Shown: positions 7,994 to 17,544, counted from the first letter of the stretch. The stretch: DNA of 64,000 bases from Enterovibrio qingdaonensis (GCF_028683135.1 NZ_JAJUBB010000012.1:62001-126000); one strand, 5' to 3'. The notes: generated from the sequence alone by a model not told the origin. Made by a program: numbers and translations.

Positions 7994-9796
7994 ATGATTA
8001 AGTTGTTGAACACACTTGCATGGATAGTTGCATTATCCATCGCGCTATTTATTAGCAATTTCGCAATGGCAGAAGAAGATACCAAACCCAAAGGATGTAT
8101 TGTTAGTTTAGAAACGGGAGCTGAATATTGTTTACCAGTCGGACAACGTTCTGGATACTCACTACCTAGTTGGATTCGATCTCATGAAGTGCGTGTTCAA
8201 GCTGAGCAAGGTGCGGCGGTCATGCTGTCGGATTGGGACAACCTTTCTTACAACCGTTTGGCGGTTTTCTCGGGAACGACGACCAACAGTGAACTGACCA
8301 ACGTTAAAGCATACAACGGCCAATATTTAGATTTCTCTGCTCCTCGTTCTATGCGTGTGGTCGCAAGCAATGACATTCTGGGTTGTATTGTCAGCTTGCA
8401 GACAGGCGACAAATATTGTTTGCCTGTGGGTAAGCGCTCGGGCTATTCGTTGCCAAGTTGGATCAAATCTCACGAAGTTTATGTACAGGCCTCTGAAGGT
8501 GCAGCAGTGATGCTGTCTGACTGGGATAACTTGTCTTACAATCGCCTCGCGGTATTCTCTGGTACGACTGAAAACCGCAAGATGACGGACGTAAAAGCGT
8601 ATAACGGCCAGTATTTAGATTTCTCTGCGCCTCGTTCAATGCGTGTGGTTGCCGATAGTAAACCACTGGGTTGTATTGTCAGCTTGGAAACTGGCGCGAG
8701 ATATTGTCTGCCGGTGGGTCAGCGTTCTAGCTACTCACTGCCAAGCTGGATTCGTGCTCACGAAGTGTATGTCGAGCCGTCTGAAGGCACTGCTGTGATG
8801 TTGTCAGATTGGGATAACCTGTCTTACAACCGTTTAGCGGTATTCAATTGTGTCACGCCGAACAAACAGCTTGAAAATGTGCGAGCGTATAACGGTCGTA
8901 ACCTAGATTTCTCTTCGCCACGTTCAATGCGCGTAGTGAAAGGAATCTCTGTTGGTGACCAAGTTATCAAGGGTACTGCGGGTGATGATGTACTCCATGG
9001 CTGCTCAGGCAATGACGTCATCACTGGCTTCAATGGCAATGACGTAATTTATGGCGGTGGTGGTAATGACACCATTAATGGCAGCAACGGCGATGATGAG
9101 TTGCATGGCGGTTCTGGCGACGACAAGTTGTTTGGTGCGGGCGGTAACGATTCACTGTATGGCGATGAAGGTAACGACATCCTGCAAGCAGGCTATGAAG
9201 ACGATATTGTGATGGATGGTGGTAAAGGACTGGATATCTACATTGGTAGTGAAGGCAATGACACCATGTATTTCGATCAAGAAGATTTCTCTGATGAGTC
9301 ATTCTTGACGGCGAAAGGCAATATTTACACGGGTGACCGTGGCTTCGACAAAGTCGTTGCTTCTGGCGACGCCAATATCGACTTTTCTGGCAAGTCTTAC
9401 TTTGCGAGTGGCGTTGTACCGGGTGCGAAGCCTATGTCGCAAATCGAAGCGGTTGTAGCCGGTGATGGTGACCAAGTGGTTACGGTGAACGCCAATGCGA
9501 TTTATGCGCAGTCTGATAATTTCCAAACTACCACGAACGTTGATCCAGGCGATTGGGATGGATTTGTCGCGCACCTAGGTGAAGGCTCTGATACGTTGAA
9601 CGTTGATGCGGGCATCTGGAGCTATGATGCAAACGCATCCGCCTCAGTGGCTATTTCAACGGCAATGATTCACTTTATGGGGTTGAGCTTTGATCAGGTT
9701 ACAGAACTTCGAGCCTACGTATTCACCTACGCAGATAAGAAGATCACCGTTTGGACGGACGCTGAGACTATTCAAGTGAACGGTAATAACCTGTAA
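7994..9796 (+). CDS. Secreted RTX protein with Sec signal peptide and three N-terminal Cys-containing repeats
   Basis: 600 aa. Residues 1-26 form a classical signal peptide (hydrophobic core, NFAMA cleavage region). Three near-identical repeats of about 90 residues follow at 34-123, 130-219 and 226-315, each starting GCIVSL, with two Cys about 11 apart, a central SDWDNLSYNRLAVF and an ending FSAPRSMRVV. They resemble small beta-rich binding domains such as beta/gamma-crystallin types, but that is a guess. Residues about 328-405 are RTX nonapeptides (GGGGNDTINGSNGDDELHGG pattern) that bind calcium. Residues 406-600 are a domain shared with the next two proteins (GDRGFDK, TTNVDPGDW). RTX proteins normally leave by type I secretion without a Sec signal, so the combination is unusual. 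No secretion genes adjoin it. Confidence 0.85.
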   Translation: MIKLLNTLAWIVALSIALFISNFAMAEEDTKPKGCIVSLETGAEYCLPVGQRSGYSLPSWIRSHEVRVQAEQGAAVMLSDWDNLSYNRLAVFSGTTTNSELTNVKAYNGQYLDFSAPRSMRVVASNDILGCIVSLQTGDKYCLPVGKRSGYSLPSWIKSHEVYVQASEGAAVMLSDWDNLSYNRLAVFSGTTENRKMTDVKAYNGQYLDFSAPRSMRVVADSKPLGCIVSLETGARYCLPVGQRSSYSLPSWIRAHEVYVEPSEGTAVMLSDWDNLSYNRLAVFNCVTPNKQLENVRAYNGRNLDFSSPRSMRVVKGISVGDQVIKGTAGDDVLHGCSGNDVITGFNGNDVIYGGGGNDTINGSNGDDELHGGSGDDKLFGAGGNDSLYGDEGNDILQAGYEDDIVMDGGKGLDIYIGSEGNDTMYFDQEDFSDESFLTAKGNIYTGDRGFDKVVASGDANIDFSGKSYFASGVVPGAKPMSQIEAVVAGDGDQVVTVNANAIYAQSDNFQTTTNVDPGDWDGFVAHLGEGSDTLNVDAGIWSYDANASASVAISTAMIHFMGLSFDQVTELRAYVFTYADKKITVWTDAETIQVNGNNL

Positions 9797-9836
9797 ATAG
9801 ACAAGAACACCTAATAAGAAATTGTAACCTTGATTC

Positions 9837-9864
9837 AGCCTCCATACTTGGGGGCTGTTCTTTT
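9837..9864 (+). terminator. Intrinsic terminator after the first RTX gene
   Basis: AGCCTCCA pairs with TGGGGGCT (one G-T pair) around a TACT loop and is followed by GTTCTTTT. Confidence 0.75.
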
Positions 9865-10266
9865 CTGTGTTAGTGCTGGTTCGAAGATTGGCGAGCGAAC
9901 AAATCGCGAATAGTCAGTGAGTGTTGCAACGGAAACGTAATTGATAAGGTTTTTGTCGGTGTCCTGCTATTTACGTTCCTGTCTCACCAGTTTCATTCTT
10001 TCTTCATGCTTAAACTAGTCCCCCTTTCATTTTAAACAAAGGCGAAATTAGTTCTCTTACCTGATTTTAAAATGAACCTGTCACCCAGCGGTTGAGTACC
10101 CGTGTCTTATCTATAAAACTCATGTCACACCAAACGCCAGACAAGTGTCAAGCATCTCATTTATAAGCATTCAATTGTGTAAGGCGTGTGCAGTTTGAGA
10201 ATCCGACAGCGTTTCCCAAATCTGGTGTTGTTATAAGAATTAACCCTATGGATGAGGATTTTTGGT
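9865..10266. other. Intergenic region between RTX genes 1 and 2
   Basis: About 400 bp with no credible gene. It contains an 11-bp perfect inverted repeat (listed separately). The ribosome site GAGGAT lies just ahead of the next start. Confidence 0.55.
10026..10076. repeat. Inverted repeat, 11-bp arms
   Basis: TTCATTTTAAA (10026-10036) is exactly complementary to TTTAAAATGAA (10066-10076) across a 29-base spacer. It lies 190 bp before RTX gene 2. Possible regulatory site or RNA stem; the AT content makes chance occurrence conceivable. Confidence 0.4.
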
Positions 10267-13038
10267 ATGGCGGTTATTAACGGAAGTGGCTCTGTAGACT
10301 TTTTGTACGGTGCAGACGGCGAAAGTGAAAACTTACTGATGAATGGCGACTTTGACGCTTGGGGCGACGACGCCTCTGATAAGTGGGGCCTATTTCATGA
10401 TCATCAAGTCGCTGGCTGGTACACACCTGGAAGCATGAAGATTGAATTGCAGCAGGGAGACTTCGGAGGCACACCAACTAACTCGTCATCCAATACAGTG
10501 CTTGAACTGGATTCAACGGGAAACACTTGGGTTCAACAAGATGTTGATGTCGCGAACTTAACAGATGCAGGGGATGCTTCGCTCACACTTTCTTTTGATT
10601 ATGCTAACCGATATAAAGGTGACAACCACGCGACCAGCCAATTTGTCGTGAAGGTAATGGATAATCAAGGAAAGGTGCTTTACTCCAAGTATTTTGATAA
10701 TACCCAGTCAAACGAAAGCTATCACAATTTTGAGGTTGACTTCACCGTCCCTGAAGGCACTACGGGTGTGACGCTTCGCTTCGAAGGTAAAGGCGCATCA
10801 GATAGCTACGGCGCGTTGATCGATAACGTGTCCTTGACTAACTCTACGTCGGGCAGTTTAGACGACACGATTAACGGTTTTGAAGGCAATGATTACATAG
10901 ACGGTGGTCAGGGTAATGATACGTTGTTTGGTGGTGAAGGGAACGACACTATTAAAGGCGGAGAGGGCGATGACACTATCTATGGAAACAAAGGATTCGG
11001 TGCTGGAGAGCGTGAGCTTATGGTCAATGGCGGCTTTGAAAGCAGCTATGGAGATGACACCAGCAATCAGTGGGGATTGTTCCATGACCATCAGGTAACA
11101 GGATGGTATACGCCAGGTACCAATTTAATCGAGTTGCAGCAAGGCACGTTTGGTGGAACGCCGCAAAACTCAGTTGGCAATACTGTTCTAGAACTTGATA
11201 GCCACAGAAACACCTGGGTACAGCAAGACGTAGATGTGTCGGGTCTGGCGTCTGATGGTGATGTGATTCTGGATCTCTCTTTTGATTATGCGAACCGTTA
11301 TCGAGGCACTGACACGGCGACCAGCCAATTTGAAGTGAAAGTGTTCGACCAAAATGGGAAAGTGATCTATTCCAAGTATTTTGACAATACGCAAGCGAAT
11401 GACCACTACGAGTCATTTACAACAGAAGTGGTTTTACCTCAAGGCGTTGATTATCTGACTGTCCGCTTTGAAGCGGAAGGTCGTTCTGACAGCTACGGTG
11501 CCTTGATAGACAATGTGTCGCTAAAGCAAAAAGTGAATGTGGAAGATGATAACGACACTATCTATGGTGGTGCGGGCAATGACACTATTTATGGTGAGCA
11601 CGGCGATGACACCATTTATGGCGGTGACGGTGATGACACCATTTATGGTGGCGTTGAAGCGAGTAAATCATTTGAATTGAACCACGAAAATGGCGCAACG
11701 GTTTACACGTTGCAAGGTGAAGACACAGTCACGATTTCTGTCAGCGACTTCACTCATAGCGCTGCTTACAACAATAGCATCGGTTATTACGTGGTAGACG
11801 AAAACGGCAATATTGTTCGTGCAGCAGTCATTGCAGACAACGTTAAATCTATTTCTGACCTGAGCGTAGATATCGATGTTTCTGGTGGCGTGTCGTTTGG
11901 AATGTTCTTGATCCCAGACGGAGACCGCAAAGGCTTTGATGTCGGCTCTGTAAATCTCAATCTGTCCGGCACTGCTTCAACCATTAGCCAAGGTTCCTCA
12001 AGCTCTGTGGTGTATGTGTCTAATGCTGCGGAAAACGGCGATGGCAAGGATCACGAAAAAGTAGATGGGGATACCTCCAAGTGGGAAGACCTTTGGAATC
12101 TGGGTGACAACGATTTTAACGACACCACGTTTACTATCACGGTTGAGCAACAAAAACTGTATTCCGACAATGACACGATTGATGGTGGAAACGGAAATGA
12201 CTTCATCCACTCAGGAGATGGTCAAGATGTCGTTCATGGTGGTGAAGGTAACGACCATATTAATGGTGGTAAAGGTGATGACGTTTTATACGGCGATGCC
12301 GGTAATGACGTAATCAATGGTGGTGAAGGTAGCGATACACTTTATGGTGGCGACGGCGATGATACGCTGATTGGTGCTGGTGGTGATGATGCACTTTATG
12401 GTGGTGCGGGTAACGACATACTGAAAGCCGGGTATGATGACGACTATGTGATGGATGGTGGGACTGGTGTTGATATCTACATCGGCAGCGAAGGCAATGA
12501 CACCATGTATTTTGACAACGAAGATTTCTCCAATGCGGGCCTGTTGAACTCTCGTGGCAACATTTATGTTGGTGATCGTGGTTTCGACAAACTAATTGCC
12601 AACGGTGATGCAAATATCGACTTTACGGGCCACTCTCATCATGCCGCAGGCGTGGTGGTGAACAGTAAAGCAATTGCGCAGGTTGAAGCCGTGATTGGCG
12701 ACAGCGGTGATCAAGATATAACCATCAATGCCTATGCAATTCAGGCGCAATCTGATCAGTTCCAGATGACCACTAACGTAGACCCAGGTGATTGGGATGC
12801 ATTTGTCGCTTACCTGGGTGAAGGCGATGACTCTTTTAACCTGATTGGCAAGTCGTGGAGCTACAATGCAGATGCCGAACCACAGGAAGAGTTGTCTGCA
12901 GAGATGATTGCTTTTATGGGATTAACTGATGCGCAGGTAAATGAGTTGGATGCTTACGTATTTGAAAACGCATCGGGCTCCATCACCATTTGGACGGATG
13001 CCGACCATATTACCTATGATGGAAACGATATTTTCTAA
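10267..13038 (+). CDS. Large RTX protein with two DUF642-like modules and a DUF4114-like domain (paralogue A)
   Basis: 923 aa, no signal peptide, apparently no cysteine. Order of parts: a DUF642/galactose-binding-like module at about 25-190 (NGDFDAWG, GWYTPG, IELQQG, ending SYGALIDNVSL); RTX repeats at about 198-240; a second copy of the module at 249-420; RTX at 428-461; a DUF4114-like domain at 467-631 (NNSIGYYVVDENG, FLIPDGDRKGFD, WEDLWNLGDNDFND); RTX at 635-726; and a terminal domain shared with its neighbours. The short acidic-hydrophobic end, GNDIF, suits a type I secretion signal. The likely product is a calcium-folded surface or exported protein, perhaps binding polysaccharide. The start at 10267 is preferred over an ATG 15 bp upstream because GAGGAT then lies at proper distance and the paralogue starts identically (MAxINGxGSVD). 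Confidence 0.88.
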   Translation: MAVINGSGSVDFLYGADGESENLLMNGDFDAWGDDASDKWGLFHDHQVAGWYTPGSMKIELQQGDFGGTPTNSSSNTVLELDSTGNTWVQQDVDVANLTDAGDASLTLSFDYANRYKGDNHATSQFVVKVMDNQGKVLYSKYFDNTQSNESYHNFEVDFTVPEGTTGVTLRFEGKGASDSYGALIDNVSLTNSTSGSLDDTINGFEGNDYIDGGQGNDTLFGGEGNDTIKGGEGDDTIYGNKGFGAGERELMVNGGFESSYGDDTSNQWGLFHDHQVTGWYTPGTNLIELQQGTFGGTPQNSVGNTVLELDSHRNTWVQQDVDVSGLASDGDVILDLSFDYANRYRGTDTATSQFEVKVFDQNGKVIYSKYFDNTQANDHYESFTTEVVLPQGVDYLTVRFEAEGRSDSYGALIDNVSLKQKVNVEDDNDTIYGGAGNDTIYGEHGDDTIYGGDGDDTIYGGVEASKSFELNHENGATVYTLQGEDTVTISVSDFTHSAAYNNSIGYYVVDENGNIVRAAVIADNVKSISDLSVDIDVSGGVSFGMFLIPDGDRKGFDVGSVNLNLSGTASTISQGSSSSVVYVSNAAENGDGKDHEKVDGDTSKWEDLWNLGDNDFNDTTFTITVEQQKLYSDNDTIDGGNGNDFIHSGDGQDVVHGGEGNDHINGGKGDDVLYGDAGNDVINGGEGSDTLYGGDGDDTLIGAGGDDALYGGAGNDILKAGYDDDYVMDGGTGVDIYIGSEGNDTMYFDNEDFSNAGLLNSRGNIYVGDRGFDKLIANGDANIDFTGHSHHAAGVVVNSKAIAQVEAVIGDSGDQDITINAYAIQAQSDQFQMTTNVDPGDWDAFVAYLGEGDDSFNLIGKSWSYNADAEPQEELSAEMIAFMGLTDAQVNELDAYVFENASGSITIWTDADHITYDGNDIF

Positions 13039-13059
13039 TTAGTTTTACGCTCTGAACCG

Positions 13060-13086
13060 AAAGCCCGGCATTTTGTCGGGCTTTTT
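13060..13086 (+). terminator. Intrinsic terminator after RTX gene 2
   Basis: AAAGCCCGGC pairs with GTCGGGCTTT (one G-T pair) around ATTTT and runs into five T residues. Confidence 0.92.
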
Positions 13087-13354
13087 CGTCGTATACCTAA
13101 AAGGTATTTCATCAAATGCTAATAAAGAATGACGTACGGATTAATCTTATTGGCTTAGTTTAGTCTGAACATGTGTCTTCTTCGTTGTACCAGCCTGTCT
13201 AGTAGTTAACGATTTGCTAATGTGCGCAGACCCCTATGGGATGAAATGGGGTAAGGCTTAACGCTCTCGCCAATAAGGGAGGAAGCTTTACTACGTACCA
13301 TTTCTCTCAGCTTAAGGGAGCGCGTTGTACATAACAAACAACGAGGACAATGGT
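13087..13354. other. Intergenic region between RTX genes 2 and 3
   Basis: About 270 bp without a gene. A small perfect inverted repeat, ATACCT-AAA-AGGTAT, lies at 13093-13107. A ribosome site, GAGGAC, precedes RTX gene 3. Confidence 0.5.
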
Positions 13355-16129
13355 ATGGCTATAATTAATGGTACTGGGAGTGTCGATACACTCTATGGTG
13401 ATATTGAAGAGAGCAATAATCTTCTAATCAATGGCGATTTCGAAGCATGGGGAGACAATAGTTCAAACAAATGGGGGCTATTTGCCGATCATCAAGTAGC
13501 AGGATGGTATACGCCAGGCAGTAATTACATAGAGCTTCAACAGGGAAGCTTTGGCGGCACACCCGCAAACCCAACCTCAAACACCGTTCTTGAACTGGAT
13601 TCACACCGAAACACGTGGGTGCAGCAAGACGTCGATGTCACCTCTCTTACTGAATCAGATGATGCAACTCTTAACCTCTCATTTGATTATGCCAATCGAT
13701 ATAAAGGCTCCGATCAGTCGACAAGCCAGTTTGAAGTAAAAGTGCTAGATAATGAAGGCAATGTTCTTTACAGCAAATACTTCGACAACACCCAATCCAA
13801 TGATAGTTACGTGAACTTTGATATTGACATTGTTGTACCCGAAGGGACAACGGGCATCTCTTTGCGTTTTGAGGCCAAAGGTACGTCCGATAGCTATGGT
13901 GCATTGATTGACAATGTGTCCTTAACGTCTGCTTCTGTGGGAGATGTTGACGACACCATTAACGGTTTTGAAAGTGATGACTTCATTGATGGCCTGACTG
14001 GTAACGACACCTTATATGGCGGAAATGGCAACGATGAAGTCCACGGAAGTGAAGGCGATGATGTTATTTATGGTAACGATGGTGTCTGGGGAAATGGTGG
14101 TCGCGAACTGCTAATCAACAGCGATTTTGAGGACTACGGTAATAACACGACGAACCATTGGAGCCTGTTGCATGATCATCAAGTCACGGGTTGGTATACA
14201 CCGGGAACAAACAAAATTGAGCTGCAACAAGGGACATTTGGTGGAACACCCACCAATGATGTTACGAATACGGTGCTGGAATTAGACAGCCATACAAATA
14301 CATGGGTCCAGCAAGACGTAGACATCACAGGCTTGGCACAGAATGACGATCTGGTTTTAACACTGTCTTTTGATCACGCAAACCGTTATCGAGGATCGGA
14401 TACTGCCACCAGCCAGTTCGAAGTAAAAGTGTTTGATCAGCAAGGTAACGTGATTTATTCAAAGTTCTTTGATAATACACAAGCCAATGATCACTATGTG
14501 TCTTTCAGTTCGGATGTAGTTGTACCGCAGGGCAGCGATTTCATTACCTTACGTTTCGAAGGGGAAGGTAAAGCGGACTCGTACGGTGCGCTGATCGACA
14601 ACGTCTCACTACAGCAGAAAGCAAACTGTGAAGGGGATGACGACATGCTATACGGTGGTACCGGTAACGATACCATCTATGGTGAGCATGGTGATGATTA
14701 TATAGAAGGCAACGAAGGCAACGATACCATTTATGGTGGTGTTGAATTGGTGGAGTCGTTGGCATTACGACATGAAGATGATGCCACCATTTATCAGCTT
14801 GAAGGCGATGGAAAAGTCACCATTGAACTGAGTGAATTCACCCATAGTGCAGCGTATAACAACAGTATCGGTTACTACGTCACAGACGAAAATGGCAATA
14901 TTGTTCGTGCAGTTGTTATTGCTGACAACGTCAAGAACGTCACTGATCTTTCAATGGAACTCGACATTTCTGGGGGGTCATCGTTTGGCTTGTTTCTCAT
15001 CCCTGATGGTGACCGGAAAGGATTCGATGTAGGCGATGTGACGATTGATCTTTCAGGTTCCTCATCGACGGTTTCTCAAGGTTCCGCTAACTCCGTTGTT
15101 CACGTCGCCAATGAAGCAGAAAACGGCGATGGTCACGACCATGAAACCGTCATCGGAGATCGTTCAAGTTGGGAAGACCTTTGGCAACTTGGTGACAATG
15201 ACTTCAATGATACGGCGTTCAATGTCATCGTCGTGCAGGAAAAAAACTATACCGACAACGACACCATCAACGGTGGGACGGGTGAAGATTGGATCCATGG
15301 TGGTGACGGTCAGGACATCATCCACGGCAACGAGGATGACGATACGATTCTCGGGGGTGTTGGTGATGACATTCTTTACGGTGATGAAGGTAACGACGTG
15401 CTCAACGGCAATGCGGGTGATGACATTCTCTATGGCGGTGATGGCGACGATATCCTTTATGGTGCCAGTGGGAATGATTCACTCTATGGGGGGGCCGGCA
15501 ATGATTTCCTTCAGGCAGGTTTTGAAGACGACATCATTATGGATGGGGGCACGGGTGTAGATATTTATGTGGGCAGTGAAGGTAATGACATCATGTATTT
15601 CGATGAAGAGGATTTCTCGGATACAGCGATTCTTACGTCACGCAATAACATGTATGTTGGTGACCGTGGCTTCGATAAGTTGATTGTTGAGGGCGACGAA
15701 AACATTGATTTTTCAGGGTCAACACGTTTACCACCGGAAGATCTGACGATTAGCAAGGCGATTGCACAGGTAGAAGCAGTGATTGCGAATGAAGGTAATC
15801 AAACGGTGACGATAAACGCCCATGCGATAGTCGAACAGTCAGACGGTTTCCAAACAACAACAAACGTTGATCCGGGAGACTGGAATGGTTTTGTTGCGTA
15901 TTTAGGAGCGGGTGACGATACGTTCAATCTTGAGGCGGTTAACTGGACATACAATGCGACATCCACCCCGACAGCAGAACTCAGTGCAGACATGATTGCC
16001 TTTATGGGCCTCAGTGGTGCGCAAGTGGGTGAGCTACAAGCATATGTGTTCGACCACGACGTCTTCGATTCCATTACCATTTGGACCGATGCAGAGAACG
16101 TCCAAATGGATGGCTCTGATCTCTTTTAG
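13355..16129 (+). CDS. Large RTX protein with two DUF642-like modules and a DUF4114-like domain (paralogue B)
   Basis: 924 aa with the same architecture and near-identical length as the previous protein: DUF642-like modules at about 22-192 and 251-420, RTX blocks at 197-243, 429-463 and 634-728, a DUF4114-like domain at 467-630 (GDNDFNDTAF), and the shared terminal domain with TTNVDPGDW. It ends SDLF. One Cys is visible (KANCEGDDD). The open frame begins at a TTG 30 bp earlier, but MAIINGTGSVD at 13355, with GAGGAC ahead, matches the start of paralogue A. The two genes differ at many synonymous positions although the proteins are clearly alike, so the duplication is not recent. Export by a type I system encoded elsewhere is inferred. 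Confidence 0.88.
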   Translation: MAIINGTGSVDTLYGDIEESNNLLINGDFEAWGDNSSNKWGLFADHQVAGWYTPGSNYIELQQGSFGGTPANPTSNTVLELDSHRNTWVQQDVDVTSLTESDDATLNLSFDYANRYKGSDQSTSQFEVKVLDNEGNVLYSKYFDNTQSNDSYVNFDIDIVVPEGTTGISLRFEAKGTSDSYGALIDNVSLTSASVGDVDDTINGFESDDFIDGLTGNDTLYGGNGNDEVHGSEGDDVIYGNDGVWGNGGRELLINSDFEDYGNNTTNHWSLLHDHQVTGWYTPGTNKIELQQGTFGGTPTNDVTNTVLELDSHTNTWVQQDVDITGLAQNDDLVLTLSFDHANRYRGSDTATSQFEVKVFDQQGNVIYSKFFDNTQANDHYVSFSSDVVVPQGSDFITLRFEGEGKADSYGALIDNVSLQQKANCEGDDDMLYGGTGNDTIYGEHGDDYIEGNEGNDTIYGGVELVESLALRHEDDATIYQLEGDGKVTIELSEFTHSAAYNNSIGYYVTDENGNIVRAVVIADNVKNVTDLSMELDISGGSSFGLFLIPDGDRKGFDVGDVTIDLSGSSSTVSQGSANSVVHVANEAENGDGHDHETVIGDRSSWEDLWQLGDNDFNDTAFNVIVVQEKNYTDNDTINGGTGEDWIHGGDGQDIIHGNEDDDTILGGVGDDILYGDEGNDVLNGNAGDDILYGGDGDDILYGASGNDSLYGGAGNDFLQAGFEDDIIMDGGTGVDIYVGSEGNDIMYFDEEDFSDTAILTSRNNMYVGDRGFDKLIVEGDENIDFSGSTRLPPEDLTISKAIAQVEAVIANEGNQTVTINAHAIVEQSDGFQTTTNVDPGDWNGFVAYLGAGDDTFNLEAVNWTYNATSTPTAELSADMIAFMGLSGAQVGELQAYVFDHDVFDSITIWTDAENVQMDGSDLF

Positions 16130-16136
16130 GTCAAAC

Positions 16137-16161
16137 AAAACCCGCAGAGATGCGGGTTTTT
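16137..16161. terminator. Bidirectional intrinsic terminator between RTX gene 3 and the GNAT gene
   Basis: AAAACCCGCA and TGCGGGTTTT form a perfect 10-bp stem around GAGA. It serves the convergent genes on both sides. Confidence 0.92.
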
Positions 16162-16184
16162 CAGCATGAACAATAACAACTGAG

Positions 16185-16778
16185 TTAAAAGCGTTTATTG
16201 GCTGAATACTGTTCTTTTGTTATTCCATAAAGTAGACGGTCATCCTTACCACGGGCTGTGTTGAAGTAATCGTGCTGGCAACCTTCTTTGACTAGCCCGG
16301 CCTTTTCCATTGTTTTGTAAGAACCAACGTTTGAACGGTAGCAATCCGCCGTCACCTTGTGCGCGCCAAGTTCTTCAAATGCCAATGCTAGAAGGAATTC
16401 GCAACCACGGCTTGCTAAACCTCTGCCCCAAGCGTGCTCGGCGAACTGAAAGCCGACTTCATAATTGCCGGTCAAAAACATGACTGAAGGCAGGCCGCAC
16501 ATGCCCATATATTTGCCATCGTTATCGCGAATGATCACCGTGATAGTTTCTGGCCACTCGTTGTTTGCGATGGCGACTTTGGTGCCTTCAATGATAGGCC
16601 CGAAATAACCGCGATACATGTCTTCTGGCGCAGGCGCAAAAAATAGGTACTCGGTTACGTTAGGGTTTTGCAACATTTCGATGATGTCATCGAGATCGCC
16701 ATCTGAAATCAATGCGATGGTGTAGCCGTCTTTCAGCGAAACAGCATGACCTTGTTTAAACGTGTCGAAGGTAGGCAT
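16185..16778 (-). CDS. GNAT-family N-acetyltransferase (RimJ/RimL type)
   Basis: 197 aa. The acetyl-CoA-binding core is visible as VGFQFAEHAWGRGLASRGCEFLLALAFEELGAHKV, in which GRGLAS is the pyrophosphate-binding loop; the following CYRSNVGSYKTMEKAGLVKEG is typical of the RimJ/RimL (Acetyltransf_3) subgroup that acetylates protein N-termini or small amines. The substrate is unknown. Cytoplasmic. It is convergent with RTX gene 3 and divergent from tag. Confidence 0.87.
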   Translation of the reverse strand: MPTFDTFKQGHAVSLKDGYTIALISDGDLDDIIEMLQNPNVTEYLFFAPAPEDMYRGYFGPIIEGTKVAIANNEWPETITVIIRDNDGKYMGMCGLPSVMFLTGNYEVGFQFAEHAWGRGLASRGCEFLLALAFEELGAHKVTADCYRSNVGSYKTMEKAGLVKEGCQHDYFNTARGKDDRLLYGITKEQYSANKRF

Positions 16779-16943
16779 GGAAGGTATTCTTCATTGTTTA
16801 TTTGTCGACAAGATATAGTGGAATCTTCGCTAAACAAAGGAATCTTTTGCGATCTCACATTTGAAATAGTATGGCTTTGCCAAATGCCATTAACATGTAT
16901 ATATATACAGTAATGAGTTTCTGGTTTAAGAAGAGGAGTCAAC

Positions 16944-17510
16944 ATGGAACGCTGCAAGTGGGCGAACGTCAGTGAGTTAGACCAACAATACCATGATGAA
17001 GAATGGGGCGTGCCCGTTCATGATGATCAGCAGTTGTTTGAAATGCTCATTCTTGAAGGCGCACAGGCAGGGTTGAGTTGGACCACTATTTTGAAAAAGC
17101 GCGAAGGCTACCGAGAGGCGTTCGAGCATTTTGATATTGAAACCGTGGCGGCCTATGGGGAAGATAAAATCGCTGAACTTCTCGAAAACCCAGCGATTGT
17201 GAGAAATAAGCTAAAGGTAAATGGCACGGTCACGAATGCGAAGCTGGTCATTGAGCTACAAAAAGAACATGGCAGTTTCGACAAGTACATTTGGCAGTTT
17301 GTGGGTGGTAAACCCATTGTCAATCACTGGGAAACCATGGCGGATATTCCTACTTCAACGCCAGAATCAGACGCGATGAGCAAAGCACTGAAAAAACTCG
17401 GCTTCAAATTTGTTGGAACAACCATTTGTTATGCGTACATGCAAGCGACAGGCATGGTGAACGATCATCTCAAGACCTGTTTCCGCTATGGTGTGGATGT
17501 GGGGCAATGA
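16944..17510 (+). CDS. tag: DNA-3-methyladenine glycosylase I
   Basis: 188 aa, standard length. Residues MERCKWAN with C4, H17 (YHDEEWG) and a C-terminal His and Cys (MVNDHLKTCFRY) match the zinc ligands of E. coli Tag. E38 in ILEGAQAGLSW is the conserved glutamate near the base-binding pocket. The enzyme removes 3-methyladenine from alkylated DNA as the first step of base-excision repair. A good ribosome site (GAGGAG) precedes the ATG. The gene is a single unit and ends at a terminator shared with the convergent transporter. Confidence 0.96.
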   Translation: MERCKWANVSELDQQYHDEEWGVPVHDDQQLFEMLILEGAQAGLSWTTILKKREGYREAFEHFDIETVAAYGEDKIAELLENPAIVRNKLKVNGTVTNAKLVIELQKEHGSFDKYIWQFVGGKPIVNHWETMADIPTSTPESDAMSKALKKLGFKFVGTTICYAYMQATGMVNDHLKTCFRYGVDVGQ

Positions 17511-17522
17511 GAGAGAAAGAAG

Positions 17523-17544
17523 AAGCGGGGATAACCCGCTTTTT
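17523..17544. terminator. Intrinsic terminator between tag and the DMT transporter
   Basis: AAGCGGG and CCCGCTT pair around GATAA and are followed by a T run. Usable in both directions. Confidence 0.88.

Noticed and set aside
8960-9200. Possible DNA-level satellite in the RTX coding repeats
   Set aside because: The periodicity follows protein nonapeptides with many synonymous changes; it is not a DNA tandem repeat.
9075-9302. Frames antisense to the RTX blocks (also 12314-12613, 14544-14765)
   Set aside because: They are rich in His and Arg only because the sense codons GGT, GAT and AAC read backwards give such residues; no independent signals.
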